Positions 28,142 through 37,128 of a DNA stretch of 64,000 nucleotides are shown here, in pieces (position 1 is the first letter of the stretch; the number at the start of each line of letters is the position of its first letter). The notes beneath the pieces are model-generated. The model saw nothing but the letters and a program-made list of their open reading frames with translations. It did not search any database and was not told the origin of the DNA. This DNA is from Streptomyces sp. NBC_00483 (GTDB lineage Bacteria; Actinomycetota; Actinomycetes; Streptomycetales; Streptomycetaceae), in the NCBI RefSeq assembly GCF_036013745.1, contig NZ_CP107880.1:1178001-1242000 (forward strand). The letters run 5' to 3'. A program made the translations under genes and the position numbers.

Positions 28142-30703
28142 TCACGGTCCACGCGGGCAGAGCTCACGGTGCGGCACATCCGTGGTGTAGCGGCGCCGCT
28201 GGTCCCGGTCGAGGGCGCCCGTCGTCGTCGCGCAGATACGGGCGATGGCCGCCTCGGGGTTCAGGTTCCAGATGCGGACCGTGTCGTCGGCTCCGCCCGT
28301 CACGAGGGTCGTGCCGTCGGAAGCCAGGGCGAGGGCGAACGTGCCGCGGTGGTTGCCCTCCAGCGGGTCGCCGATGAGGCCGGGACGGGCCCGGTCGTGT
28401 ACGTCCCAGAGCCGCACATCGTCGCCGGCGGTGGCCAGCAGGCGTCCGTCGGCGCTGAACGCGACCCCGGTGACATGGCTCGTGTGACCGGTCATCCTGG
28501 CGCCCAACTGCCGTGGCCGGGCCGGGTTCTTGAGGTCCCACAGGTGTACCGAGTGGTCGGAGCTGCCGGTCACCAGGGTGTTTCCGTCCGGGCTGAAGGC
28601 CAGGGCGAAGCCGTTGTCGAAGAGGGACCTCGCGTCTCGGCCCGCCCGCCATGTGTGCAGCAGCTTGGGGTGCGGGGACTTGGTCATGTCCCACAGCCGT
28701 ACCTTCTGGTCGTAGCCGCCGGCCGCCTGGAGCCGGCCGTCGGGGCTGAAGGCCAGCGCGCCGATCTGCGTGGTGGACTCCGCCGACGTCCGGTTGACCG
28801 GACGGCTCGGGTCGGACACGTCCCAGATGTGCAGCGCGGCGTCGAAGCCGCCGGAGACGAGGAGCCGCCCGTTCGGGCTGAAGGCCAGGGCCGAGACCGG
28901 CTTCTTGTGGGCGCGCGGCAAGCCGGCGACCAGCCGTGGGTGGAGGGGATCGGCGACGTTCCACAGCAGGATGCTGTTGTCCTCGCCGCCCGCGGCCAGG
29001 AGCTTTCCCGAGTGGCTGAAGGCGAGGGAGAGGGTGGCTTCGGCGGGTGCGTCGAGCGGGTCGCCCAGGGGTCGGGGCCGGGCAGGGTGGGCCAGGTCCC
29101 ACAGGCGGACGGTGTCGTCCCCGCCGCCCGTGGCGAGGACCCGGCCGTCGCTGCGCAGGGCCATCGCGTCGATGGAGTCGGCATGGCCCGTGAGCGCCGT
29201 CCGCGGCAGGTCCCACACCCGGGCGGTGCGATCGGGGCCGCCGGTGGCGAGACGGCGTCCGTCCGGGCTGAACGCGACGGCACGCACCATGCTGTCGTGG
29301 CCGGTCAGCGTGGTGTGCAGCAGCGTGGGCGCGGCGGGGTCGACCACGGTCCACACCTCCGCGGACCCCTCCGTGCCAAGGGCCAGTTCGCGTCCGCTCG
29401 GGCTGAAGGCTGCCGCGACGTAGCCGGGCCACGGATCACCCAGCGATGTCGGCTTCGCCGGGTTCTTGACGTTCCACAGGCGTACGTTGTCGGTCCCGCC
29501 GACGGCGAGGGTGTGCCCGTAAGGGGCGAAGTCCAGGGACAGCACCCAGCCCGACGGCTTGGGGAGTACAGCGCCCACCGGCCGCGGTGCGCGCGGGTCG
29601 GCCACGTCCCACAGCTGCACGCTCTTGTCGAGGCTGCCCGCTGCGAGGAGGCGTCCGTCGGGGCTGAAGGCGGTCACGTCCAGGTCGTGGCCGCGCCCTG
29701 CGACGCGGCCAAGGCGGACGGGGCGGCGCGGATCCGAGACGTCCCACAGCCGTACGGTCTCGTCCGCGCTCCCGGTGGCGAGCACCTCCCCCGCCTGCCC
29801 GAAGGACACTGTTTCGACGCCTTCTGTGTGGCCCGTCAACGGCTTGGACAGAGCGGCCTGTTCGTCGTTGATGAGCCGGGTGCGGGCCGCGTCGGTCGGG
29901 GAGGTCCGGTAGGCGAGGATGTCCAGCTGCGCCGCCAGCGAGATGTCGGTGTCGCGTAGTTGGTCGGCCTGTGCCACCAGGTAGTTCGAGCGTGCGCGGT
30001 TTCGCTGGTCCAGGGCGGTGTTGCGTTGCTGAAAGGCGACGACGGCAGCGGTGCCGGCCAGCAGCGAGAGCACCATCAGGCCGACGACCCCGAGGCGCCG
30101 TTGCCGCCTCGCCTTGCGGTGCAGGGTGATGTGTCGGCCCACGAGGTAGTCCTTGTCGGTGCCGCGCAGCGGAGCGACGATCTGCGCAACGCTGTTGAGG
30201 AGTACGGGATTCGACCGGTCGAGGAGCCTGGAGGCCCGCACGGACGACAGGTCCACCCACAGCGGCTCCGAGGCGAACATCCCGCGGGCGCTGGGCGGCA
30301 GCGAGTCGGTGCGCTCCCAGTCCCAGTCGCCGCCAGCGTCGCTCCAGGTCAACTCCCCCGACGTCAGGACGATGCAGACGCGGCTGGCCGGGCGATTCGC
30401 GCGCCACCACGCCAACTCGCGTTCCACCCACTTCGAGAGTGCCGCCTCGGGGGACGCGAGGAGGATGAGCCAGGACGACCGGGACAACGCCGTCTCCAGA
30501 GCGCCCCGCAGGTCGTGCGATGCCGACAGGCTCGTGTAGTCGCGGGAGATCCGCAGACTGCGCGGCCGGTACCAGGGCGTCGCAAAACGCTCGAGCCAGT
30601 GCTGCAGCGAGGTCGCCAGGGCACCGTGCAAGGCGCTGCTGTACGAGATGAAGGCGTCGTAGTGGGGTGAGTCCCCTTCGGCGTGCGGCGTCCGCAGAGT
30701 CAC
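28142..30703 (-). CDS. TIR domain - transmembrane - WD40 propeller protein
   Basis: 853 residues from GTG 30703 (AGGGAG upstream). Residues ~13-135 form a TIR domain: YDAFISYS at the first strand and SKWVEREL, whose Glu96 corresponds to the catalytic Glu of NAD-cleaving TIRs such as SARM1. A single membrane helix lies at ~215-235, followed by a basic, coiled linker. From ~295 to the end there are 12 WD40 repeats (each with a GxxxxxxxxWD-type blade), enough for one or two propellers. TIR domains in bacteria commonly cleave NAD+ or signal in abortive infection. A propeller sensor across the membrane from, or tethered beside, a TIR effector is plausible. Neighbours are a membrane protein and a papain-like protease. 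Confidence 0.82.
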   Translation of the reverse strand: MTLRTPHAEGDSPHYDAFISYSSALHGALATSLQHWLERFATPWYRPRSLRISRDYTSLSASHDLRGALETALSRSSWLILLASPEAALSKWVERELAWWRANRPASRVCIVLTSGELTWSDAGGDWDWERTDSLPPSARGMFASEPLWVDLSSVRASRLLDRSNPVLLNSVAQIVAPLRGTDKDYLVGRHITLHRKARRQRRLGVVGLMVLSLLAGTAAVVAFQQRNTALDQRNRARSNYLVAQADQLRDTDISLAAQLDILAYRTSPTDAARTRLINDEQAALSKPLTGHTEGVETVSFGQAGEVLATGSADETVRLWDVSDPRRPVRLGRVAGRGHDLDVTAFSPDGRLLAAGSLDKSVQLWDVADPRAPRPVGAVLPKPSGWVLSLDFAPYGHTLAVGGTDNVRLWNVKNPAKPTSLGDPWPGYVAAAFSPSGRELALGTEGSAEVWTVVDPAAPTLLHTTLTGHDSMVRAVAFSPDGRRLATGGPDRTARVWDLPRTALTGHADSIDAMALRSDGRVLATGGGDDTVRLWDLAHPARPRPLGDPLDAPAEATLSLAFSHSGKLLAAGGEDNSILLWNVADPLHPRLVAGLPRAHKKPVSALAFSPNGRLLVSGGFDAALHIWDVSDPSRPVNRTSAESTTQIGALAFSPDGRLQAAGGYDQKVRLWDMTKSPHPKLLHTWRAGRDARSLFDNGFALAFSPDGNTLVTGSSDHSVHLWDLKNPARPRQLGARMTGHTSHVTGVAFSADGRLLATAGDDVRLWDVHDRARPGLIGDPLEGNHRGTFALALASDGTTLVTGGADDTVRIWNLNPEAAIARICATTTGALDRDQRRRYTTDVPHRELCPRGP

Positions 30704-30794
30704 ACGGGACTCCCTTCAGGGCCAGCGGCCCGGTCGGATCGGACATCCGCGAACTTCCGTTTCGGTGACAGGCGTTCAAGGCCCATAGAACGAG

Positions 30795-31490
30795 TCACGG
30801 CTGGCGTCGCGTTTCGTCGAGCAGCAGCTCAGGGGCGTGGACACCAGCAAGTCGTGCGAAGCCGAGTGTGTAGGTGTGCAGGTTGTGTTGGACGGCGCCG
30901 AGTGCCGCACGACACTCGGCGCCGTCGGACCAGGCCGATTCGGGGTCTTGCGGGTGAAGCCGCTCGTAGGTGTGCAGTCGGGGGTGCCAGGTGGCCAGGA
31001 ATGGGCGCAGTTCACGGTTGAGCATGGTGATGGCGAGGTATTCGACGGTGCGCCCGCCGGTGGCCCCTTTGGAGGGGCGGCCGGCCTTGAGGGTGTCGCG
31101 TGTCGTGGCGAACAGCCCGTACAGCGAGTTGAGCGCCTCACGCAGGTGACCTTCGTCAGGGCTCAGCGGCTGAGTGGAGATACGAGTCGCAGTCTCGACG
31201 AACAGATGCCAGGCCATGTTGCGGGCGTCGTTGTTCACGACGAACGTCAGTTCGCTCACCTGCGGAATTTGTATGGTGACCTCGCTCAGCCGCGCGGTGC
31301 GCGCGTAGAACTGGAGGATCGTCGCGGTGACGGCGCCTGCCAGACTGCCCGTGACGATGAAGAGATTACGACCGGTCACCTGCGTCAAGGCGAAGACGAG
31401 TAGGCCGGTGGCGGCACCGACCCCTACAGCCACGGCCATCCGCGTGCCCTGCCAGCGCAGTCCCCACAGGACGGTATTCTGCCGGTACAT
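30795..31490 (-). CDS. Membrane-anchored hypothetical protein of the TIR cassette
   Basis: 231 residues from ATG 31490 with a strong GGGAGGTG. Two adjacent hydrophobic helices (about 18-36 and 41-62) are followed by a soluble helical domain containing ELRPFLATWHPRL near residue 155. That motif is familiar from uncharacterised streptomycete proteins encoded beside TIR, protease or STAND genes. No enzymatic residues stand out. It probably acts as a membrane partner of the TIR-WD40 product 90 bp downstream. Confidence 0.65.
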   Translation of the reverse strand: MYRQNTVLWGLRWQGTRMAVAVGVGAATGLLVFALTQVTGRNLFIVTGSLAGAVTATILQFYARTARLSEVTIQIPQVSELTFVVNNDARNMAWHLFVETATRISTQPLSPDEGHLREALNSLYGLFATTRDTLKAGRPSKGATGGRTVEYLAITMLNRELRPFLATWHPRLHTYERLHPQDPESAWSDGAECRAALGAVQHNLHTYTLGFARLAGVHAPELLLDETRRQP

Positions 31491-31770
31491 CGTCTTTCAC
31501 CTCCCTGCCGTTCGAGCAACTCCGGGCTGGCCATGGATGCGGCTCGATGTCGGTCGGCGTGTGATCGGGAAGCGGCGGTTCAGCCGGTGCTTCCCGCCGC
31601 GTCGAGTTCCGGCGCCGCCTCCCCTCGCGCGAAGTCGGCTGCTGGCCGAAGGTGCACGCGTGCCGGGTGTCAGCCCGGGAGCGGGTGGAGCGCAGCGTGC
31701 GACGTCCAGAGACCGAGCTGGTCGCCCCGCGAACAAGAGGACCCAGTGGGCCGCGCCCGGGACGCACCGA

Positions 31771-33450
31771 TCAAGTGACGAGGGGGCCCGCGCTCCAGCC
31801 GCTGGTACCCCGCCAGTAGTGCTGGTACTGCCCGTCTGTGCGTTCCGCGATCAGTTCCAGGTTCGTGCCGTAGGTGCTCTGCAGCAGGCCGATGACGCGA
31901 CGTATGCCGGTGCCGAAGACCGCCGAGCGGTTCCAGGGGCCGGGCGAGCTGTTGTAGCGCCACCAGTGCTCGATCTGCCCGCCGGCGATAGGGACACATA
32001 GTTCGAAGTTGCCGATGCCGGCATCGTCCCCCGCTCCGTATGTGCTCTCAATAAGGCAGGGCGCCCCGGTCGCGTTCTGGCCGAAGGTACCGATGAGGGT
32101 CCAACCGATGGCGGCCAAGGCACGGCGGAAGTGGAGCAGCTGTCCGTCAACGGCCGTGCACACGTAGTGCAGTTCGCCCTGTTCGTTCTCCGGGGATCCG
32201 GTCATGCCGAGTTTGCTTTGTACGAGGGAGGGCCCGCCGAGGGCGATTCCGTCCCCGAAGACCTGCCGCTCGTACCACTCACCGGGGGTGTGAGTCCACG
32301 GCGCGCTGTTGTGCTTGGTGAGGTGGTGGGCCCGTCCGTCCTGGGTGACGACGACCACCTCGAAGTCGCCGGGCGCTCCGCGGTTGCTCTGTACGAAGCC
32401 GGGGATGCCCACGGGGTCCGTGGGCCCGAAGAGCGTGGCGTCGTTCCACCAGCCCGAGGACTGGTCGTAGTAGACGTGCCGCAGTTTGCGGTAGTTGGAG
32501 CGGTACACGAGCTCGAAGTCGCGATTGAACGTGGACTGAATCGCCGCCGGGCAGTCGAGTGCGTCATCGTGGAAGGTGTCCCGGTACTTGTCCACCGAGC
32601 GCACGGTCCCGACGCGGATCCAGGGCATCTTCGAGTCGGCGTTCTCCCTATACCAGTGCTCCAGGTTCGAGCCGACCTTGACGAAGAGTTCGAAGTTGTT
32701 GCGCAGCGCCCCGTTGCCGCCCTGTACGAGCGCGCCGGTACGCAGCCGCCGCTTGGCCCACGGATCGGGGTTGGTGCCGCGCAGCCCGGTGAAGCCGACA
32801 TCCTCCAGCAGCCCGGCGTCGTAGGAGACCTTGCCGTATCCGCCGACGCCCCACGTGGTGCCCCAGGAGTTCTTGACGATCCAGTACCGCTCGTCGTCGT
32901 TGAACCCGACCACGAGCAGCGCGTGCGCGCCACCCTTGACTGTGGTGGTCGGCTTGTAGATGCCGTCGTGCAGGCTCCCGAAGTCAACGGGCGGCACCAG
33001 CATCACGGCCATCGGCCCGACCAGGTCGATCCACTGCCGCTTCCGGGCGGGCTCGGTGAGCGTAACGTTCGCCCCGGCGACTATGCGCATCGTGCGGCCC
33101 GCGCGGTCGGGAGTCGGGGACAGCGGGGTGGCCCGCAGATCTCCGGCGTGCGGCTTGGCCGTGTACATAGCAGCAGCTTCGCCCCAGGGAAAGCAGTCGG
33201 GGTCGGCGAGCCCATAGCGCTCCACGAAGATCGTGCCTTCGCCGATGTTGCCGAGGTCCCACGCCTGCTTGCCGGTGCCTCGTGCCAGGTCCCCTTCTGA
33301 GCGACGTGCCCACAGGCAGTGCTCGATACGGATCATCGCCTCGTACAGGGCAATCGTTGCGAACGCCCAGCAGTTCTGCGAGCCGCCCTGATCGCGCACG
33401 CTCGTGATCCAGCCGCGCCCGAAGCGCGAACGCCAGTCAATATTGGTCAC
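31771..33450 (-). CDS. Papain-like cysteine protease fused to a lectin-like beta-propeller
   Basis: 559 residues; the GTG start overlaps the preceding stop (GTGA). Residues 1-220 are a C1A peptidase without signal or propeptide. Gln21 (oxyanion) and Cys27 lie six apart in DQGGSQNCWAF, exactly as in papain. His176 is in GGAHALLVVGF and Asn194 in KNSWG, so the catalytic set is complete. Residues ~230-559 hold repeats of ~50 residues with 'NxELxxxxG....HWYR/HYWR' patterns, like PLL-type fucose-binding propellers. Lack of a propeptide and secretion signal suggests a cytosolic protease kept in check by partners or by its own propeller. In a TIR cassette it could be an effector or an activator. Confidence 0.82.
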   Translation of the reverse strand: MTNIDWRSRFGRGWITSVRDQGGSQNCWAFATIALYEAMIRIEHCLWARRSEGDLARGTGKQAWDLGNIGEGTIFVERYGLADPDCFPWGEAAAMYTAKPHAGDLRATPLSPTPDRAGRTMRIVAGANVTLTEPARKRQWIDLVGPMAVMLVPPVDFGSLHDGIYKPTTTVKGGAHALLVVGFNDDERYWIVKNSWGTTWGVGGYGKVSYDAGLLEDVGFTGLRGTNPDPWAKRRLRTGALVQGGNGALRNNFELFVKVGSNLEHWYRENADSKMPWIRVGTVRSVDKYRDTFHDDALDCPAAIQSTFNRDFELVYRSNYRKLRHVYYDQSSGWWNDATLFGPTDPVGIPGFVQSNRGAPGDFEVVVVTQDGRAHHLTKHNSAPWTHTPGEWYERQVFGDGIALGGPSLVQSKLGMTGSPENEQGELHYVCTAVDGQLLHFRRALAAIGWTLIGTFGQNATGAPCLIESTYGAGDDAGIGNFELCVPIAGGQIEHWWRYNSSPGPWNRSAVFGTGIRRVIGLLQSTYGTNLELIAERTDGQYQHYWRGTSGWSAGPLVT

Positions 33451-33740
33451 GGCCCGCTCCTCTCGTTCGCTGGGAGTAGCCCGAGCTCCGTCCAGCGTGC
33501 CCGTAGATCGGGATTGGTCGGCGGCTGCGTGCTCAGCAGCTCGTGCAGGTCAACTTCCGGCGGCAGTACGGCGAGTCGCGCAGCTTCGGGAATTTGCTCC
33601 TCCGGTAAACCGCCACGCGTACGGTCGGGGAGAGGGTCGCCGTCGGCGAACCGTGGATCGACTGTCCAGGGATCGCCCAACCTTGCCAGGAGCTGCCGCA
33701 GTTCACCGGCTGTATGTGGTGTGTCCTTGCCGTTGCCCAT
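33447..33740 (-). CDS. Small soluble protein coupled to the papain-like protease
   Basis: 97 residues from ATG 33740; the longer frame to 33875 has no extra homology. It is rich in Leu, Pro and Glu, with two short predicted helices (AGELRQLLARLG and PEVDLHELLS). The 4-bp overlap with the protease gene shows tight coupling, as expected for an inhibitor, chaperone or targeting partner. The family is not recognised. Confidence 0.6.
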   Translation of the reverse strand: MGNGKDTPHTAGELRQLLARLGDPWTVDPRFADGDPLPDRTRGGLPEEQIPEAARLAVLPPEVDLHELLSTQPPTNPDLRARWTELGLLPANERSGP

Positions 33741-33940
33741 GCCAACCTCCCCTGACTGGCGAACAGCGCCCAGTCCCAGTGCACGTAGGCGGCACAGCAC
33801 GGTCAAGAGACACGGGGCCGGGGCGTAGGGTGCGGTCCCGGAACCCGTGTGTGATGGCTCGTCGGCACGGGGCACCCGGCGTAGTCACGGGTACGCCCGC
33901 TCTCTCCTTTGGCACAGCCCCTCGAAGCCGACGCTGCCGA

Positions 33941-34050
33941 CTTCCTGAATCGCCCCGGGTTTGATGGAGACATCGAAGACCCGGAAGGATGTCGACCATG
34001 GCTGCTCCCCGTAAGTACCCCGACGAACTGCGCGAGCGTGCAACGCGGTT
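33941..34050 (+). mobile_element. Remnant of an IS3-family element (left end and start of orfA)
   Basis: An IS3-type terminus (CGGGTTTGATGGAGACATC) precedes an ATG at 33999 that begins a transposase OrfA (MAAPRKYPDELRERA). Homology stops after about 17 codons, exactly where the 169-bp inverted repeat begins. The IS was evidently cut by insertion of, or recombination with, that repeat module. Confidence 0.65.
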
Positions 34051-34219
34051 GGGTGTAGCTCTCTTCCGGGGACGGCCCCGAGGTTTGAGCTAGGAGATCG
34101 TGGTTGTGGGTGATGGCGGCGTGGTCGGGGTCTCTACCGTGTGGGTGGAGGAGGCGACGTTGATGGGGTCGTTGATCGGGGAGTTGGAGGCGCGGGAGGC
34201 GGCGGCCCGGGCCCGGGTG
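34051..34219 (+). repeat. 169-bp inverted repeat, left copy
   Basis: Matches the reverse complement of 35503-35671 at all but one position (G at 34210 opposite A). The copies point toward each other around a 1.28-kb segment carrying one lipoprotein gene. The left copy interrupts an IS3 remnant. It contains the start of a coiled-coil reading frame (LIGELEAREAAA) that is longer in the right copy. Confidence 0.85.
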
Positions 34220-34373
34220 CGGTCGCCGCCGTCCTCGACGAGTGACGGAACCGCCGGGGCCGCACCGTGCCGGGAGCCGAGCGGGTCGGGCCGCCCACCG
34301 ACTAGCATCGCCGAGTTCGCGCCACCCACCGGCCCGGGCATCGCGGCGCGGCGTACAGGGGAGCTGGCACGGC

Positions 34374-35306
34374 ATGAGAACGAAGAGCGCAGCGGCGTGG
34401 GCGGTAGCGGTGCTGGTGCTCGGCGCAGCCGTCGGCGGCTGTGCCGAGCAATCGGAGAAGGGACCGTCCGGCAGCAGCGCGAAGCACACGAAGTCGCACC
34501 GCGAACCCGAGGACAAGCCTGATTCACGGGTCGTCGAGGACGACGAGGACCACACCGTCCTCGAACTGTCCGACGGCCGGCAGGTGTCGCTCCGCTTCAC
34601 TCGCCGCGGCCTGGAGGCACAGCATCGCGACGCCTCTGACGACGCCTGGTCGGCCCGGAAGACGGTCTATGAGACCGGCACCAGACCGTGCGGCGGCATC
34701 AGGGCAAAGGCGTACCGGGACACCGTGTGGCTCGCGGCTGGCTTCGGCGCGTACTGCAGGGACGGCGAAGAACCGCAAGAGGTGATCGCGGCCGTCGCCA
34801 CCGGGGACCTCTCCTCCTGGACCACCGACCCGACCAAGAACACCATCGTCTGGCCGAAGGTCCGCATCCGCGACGGTGGCGCCCGAGTGGACTTCGTCGC
34901 TCCCAGCTGGGTGCGAACCGCCACGCTGACCTGGCGCAAAGGCTCCGGATTCGCCAAGGTGGCCATGAAGTACAAGCCCATCCACCCCTGGTTCGTGGGC
35001 CGGTGGCGAGCCACGGACGGCAGCCAGCAGCTGACCATCCATCAGGTCGGGCCGGGCAGATGGGCACGCGCGGTCATCGAGTCCCGCACCGGCCCGCGAT
35101 GCAAGGGCAGCGCCATTGTCACCGGCATCGGCCAGCACGACCTGTCCATGAGCAACTTCAAGCTCGATCAGGGCATCAGGACCGTCAACTGCCCGCCGAA
35201 GGAGACCGAGTACGACTTCGACGTGAAGTCCTCGGACGGCCCGCTGCGCCTACGCAAGATCGGCAACCACCCGAAGACCGTCCTTACCTATGAGCGGGCC
35301 GGCTGA
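34374..35306 (+). CDS. Putative secreted lipoprotein, 310 residues
   Basis: From ATG 34374 (GGGGAG 12 bp upstream). The N-terminus is a lipoprotein signal: MRTK, a hydrophobic core, and the lipobox VGGC with Cys23. A charged linker (about 25-58) leads to a beta-rich domain of ~250 residues with scattered cysteines (CGG, YCRDG, RCKGS, VNCPP) that may pair outside the cell. No enzyme family is recognised. It is the only intact gene between the 169-bp inverted repeats and so looks like the cargo of that module. Confidence 0.65.
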   Translation: MRTKSAAAWAVAVLVLGAAVGGCAEQSEKGPSGSSAKHTKSHREPEDKPDSRVVEDDEDHTVLELSDGRQVSLRFTRRGLEAQHRDASDDAWSARKTVYETGTRPCGGIRAKAYRDTVWLAAGFGAYCRDGEEPQEVIAAVATGDLSSWTTDPTKNTIVWPKVRIRDGGARVDFVAPSWVRTATLTWRKGSGFAKVAMKYKPIHPWFVGRWRATDGSQQLTIHQVGPGRWARAVIESRTGPRCKGSAIVTGIGQHDLSMSNFKLDQGIRTVNCPPKETEYDFDVKSSDGPLRLRKIGNHPKTVLTYERAG

Positions 35307-35376
35307 CATACGACTGCGCATGAGGGGCGGCGGGAGAGTCGGACGGACGCCGGAAGAGCTCCGCGGGCGATGCCCC

Positions 35377-35622
35377 TCACCGGTATCCGGTTGCGTCCGC
35401 CGGCTTGCCGGCGTCGTCGACCTCGACCAGGTAGCGCCAGCAGTCGGGGCGCTCGTCCTCCAGATGAGCCGTCAGCCGGGCTAGCTCCGCTACGAGCGTC
35501 TCCACCCGGGCCTGGGCCGCCGCCTCCCGCGCCTCCAACTCCCCGATCAACGACCCCATCAACGTCGCCTCCTCCACCCACACGGTAGAGACCCCGACCA
35601 CGCCGCCATCACCCACAACCAC
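35377..35622 (-). CDS. Short coiled-coil ORF starting in the right inverted repeat
   Basis: 81 residues from a GTG in the right repeat copy. The middle is a heptad-like coiled coil (LIGELEAREAAAQARVETL), like the leader segments found next to streptomycete transposases. Its first 40 codons are duplicated in inverted form at 34100. It is possibly a fragment of an IS accessory gene and not a functional protein. Confidence 0.35.
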   Translation of the reverse strand: MVVGDGGVVGVSTVWVEEATLMGSLIGELEAREAAAQARVETLVAELARLTAHLEDERPDCWRYLVEVDDAGKPADATGYR

Positions 35623-35671
35623 GATCTCCTAGCTCAAACCTCGGGGCCGTCCCCGGAAGAGAGCTACACCC
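35503..35671 (-). repeat. 169-bp inverted repeat, right copy
   Basis: Partner of 34051-34219, in opposite orientation with one mismatch. The outer edges are the ends reading GGGTGTAGCTC. No target duplication is evident beyond the repeats. The IS3 remnant is seen only on the left, so the right flank derives from other DNA. Confidence 0.85.
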
Positions 35672-35787
35672 CATCTACGGGGACCTTGACCTGGCCGGAT
35701 ACACCCTCGCCGCCTGATCTTCAGGCCCGCACTCTGCTGACCAGGGCCGCAGACCTGCTGCGGTCGCCGACAGACGGACGGCGTCCA

Positions 35788-36162
35788 TCACTCCCTGACC
35801 ACGCAGAAGGGATGCCCAACAGGATCGATGAGGACCCGCGCCCTGGCCTCATCATGCGGCTGATGATCCGGCTTGCTCGCGCCCAGCTCCAGCAACCGGG
35901 CCTCGGCCTCGTCCAGCTCCTCGTCGACCTTGAAACAGATATGAAGCTGCTGGGGGACGTTCTGACCGGGCCAGCTCGGCGCCAGGTAGTCGTCGACACG
36001 CTGGAAGCCGATCAAGAGACCATCCCCCCAGTTGAGACCGGCGAATTCGGCACCGGATTTCGGGTGGAGTTCGAGGTCGGTGGCCTGCTGATAGAACGCC
36101 ACCAGGGCCAGCGGATCAGGACAGTCGAGGGTTATCGCACTCAACCTCATCTGCAGGGACAT
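35788..36162 (-). CDS. VOC-superfamily (glyoxalase/dioxygenase-like) protein
   Basis: 124 residues from ATG 36162 with GGAGGTG upstream; the frame extends to 36429 without homology. It has one vicinal-oxygen-chelate fold: the opening RLSAITLDCPDPLALVAFYQ, a central LHICFKVDE, and the closing VLIDPVGHPFCVV. Metal-binding positions are only partly conserved. Such stand-alone domains act as glyoxalases, dioxygenases or drug-binding resistance proteins; this one cannot be assigned further. Confidence 0.8.
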   Translation of the reverse strand: MSLQMRLSAITLDCPDPLALVAFYQQATDLELHPKSGAEFAGLNWGDGLLIGFQRVDDYLAPSWPGQNVPQQLHICFKVDEELDEAEARLLELGASKPDHQPHDEARARVLIDPVGHPFCVVRE

Positions 36163-36831
36163 CGCACCTCCGGGCCGGTCATTGGACTTCGCGATGCCCA
36201 CCCTAGAAGCCTCCGCCAGCCTGGTTCGCGGCCATCCCTTCAGAGGCGCTACACCCATCCGCGTTGGCTTCGTGCGACTCCTCGTCACCGAGGGGCGACC
36301 GGGTGCGCATCGAGTTGCACGAACCCGAGCCTGAGAAGTAGTCCGCGAAGCCGGGAAGATGCATGACGGTGCGGTGACGGCTCGAAGGTGGCCACCGTGC
36401 CGTTGAAATCCTGGTGCAGGCTTCTCCACGATCTGCCATTCTCACCGCATGTTCAGGTTCGAAGATCTTGTCGCCGAAGGGGAAGCTGTTCCAACTCCAG
36501 GCTGGGACTTCTCCTGGTTCGCTGGCCGCGCGACCGAGCAGCGCCCGTCATGGGGCTATGCGAAGTTGCTCGCTGAGCGGATGGCGAAGGCCGAAGCAGC
36601 ACTTGACATCCAAACCGGTGGGGGGCGAAGTGCTGGCCTCGGTGCCTGTTCCCCCGCCGACCCTGACAGCAACGGAATCGTGGCAACCGAACCTGGAGAT
36701 CGCCCGGCGTAACCTGGCCAAGTTCAACGGCACGGGTCTGCCGCACGATCGGGTGACATCTTGACCTGCCCCACGTCCTGGGTTCCAGTTCTGGTGGCTA
36801 ACTGACGGCCCTTCACGGAAGGCTGGCAGTC

Positions 36832-37128
36832 ATGCCTCGTCCCTATCCTCCGGAGTTCCGGGCGCGTGCCATCGCGCTGGTCCGCGCCGGCAAGCAGACC
36901 AAGCAGACCGCGGTCGAGCTCGGCATCCATCCCGTCACGTTGTCCAAGTGGTTGCGCCAAGACGACATCGACCATGGGCGGCGGCCGGGAACCCCGTCGA
37001 GCGAGTCGGCCGAGCTGCGGGCCGCTCGTCGCAGGATCCGCGAGTTGGAAACCGAGCTGGGGATCGTCCGGCAGGCGGCGAAGTTCCTCGGCGAGGACCA
37101 GCCCCGCCCAAAAGGCTCTACCCGGTGA
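36832..37128 (+). CDS. IS3-family transposase OrfA (copy 1)
   Basis: 98 residues with a helix-turn-helix (TAVELGIHPVTLSKWLRQ) and a C-terminal leucine-zipper-like helix. It ends in a frame +1 to orfB. A CCCAAAAGG stretch at 37108-37118 is a plausible -1 slippage site for making the OrfAB fusion. Confidence 0.88.
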   Translation: MPRPYPPEFRARAIALVRAGKQTKQTAVELGIHPVTLSKWLRQDDIDHGRRPGTPSSESAELRAARRRIRELETELGIVRQAAKFLGEDQPRPKGSTR

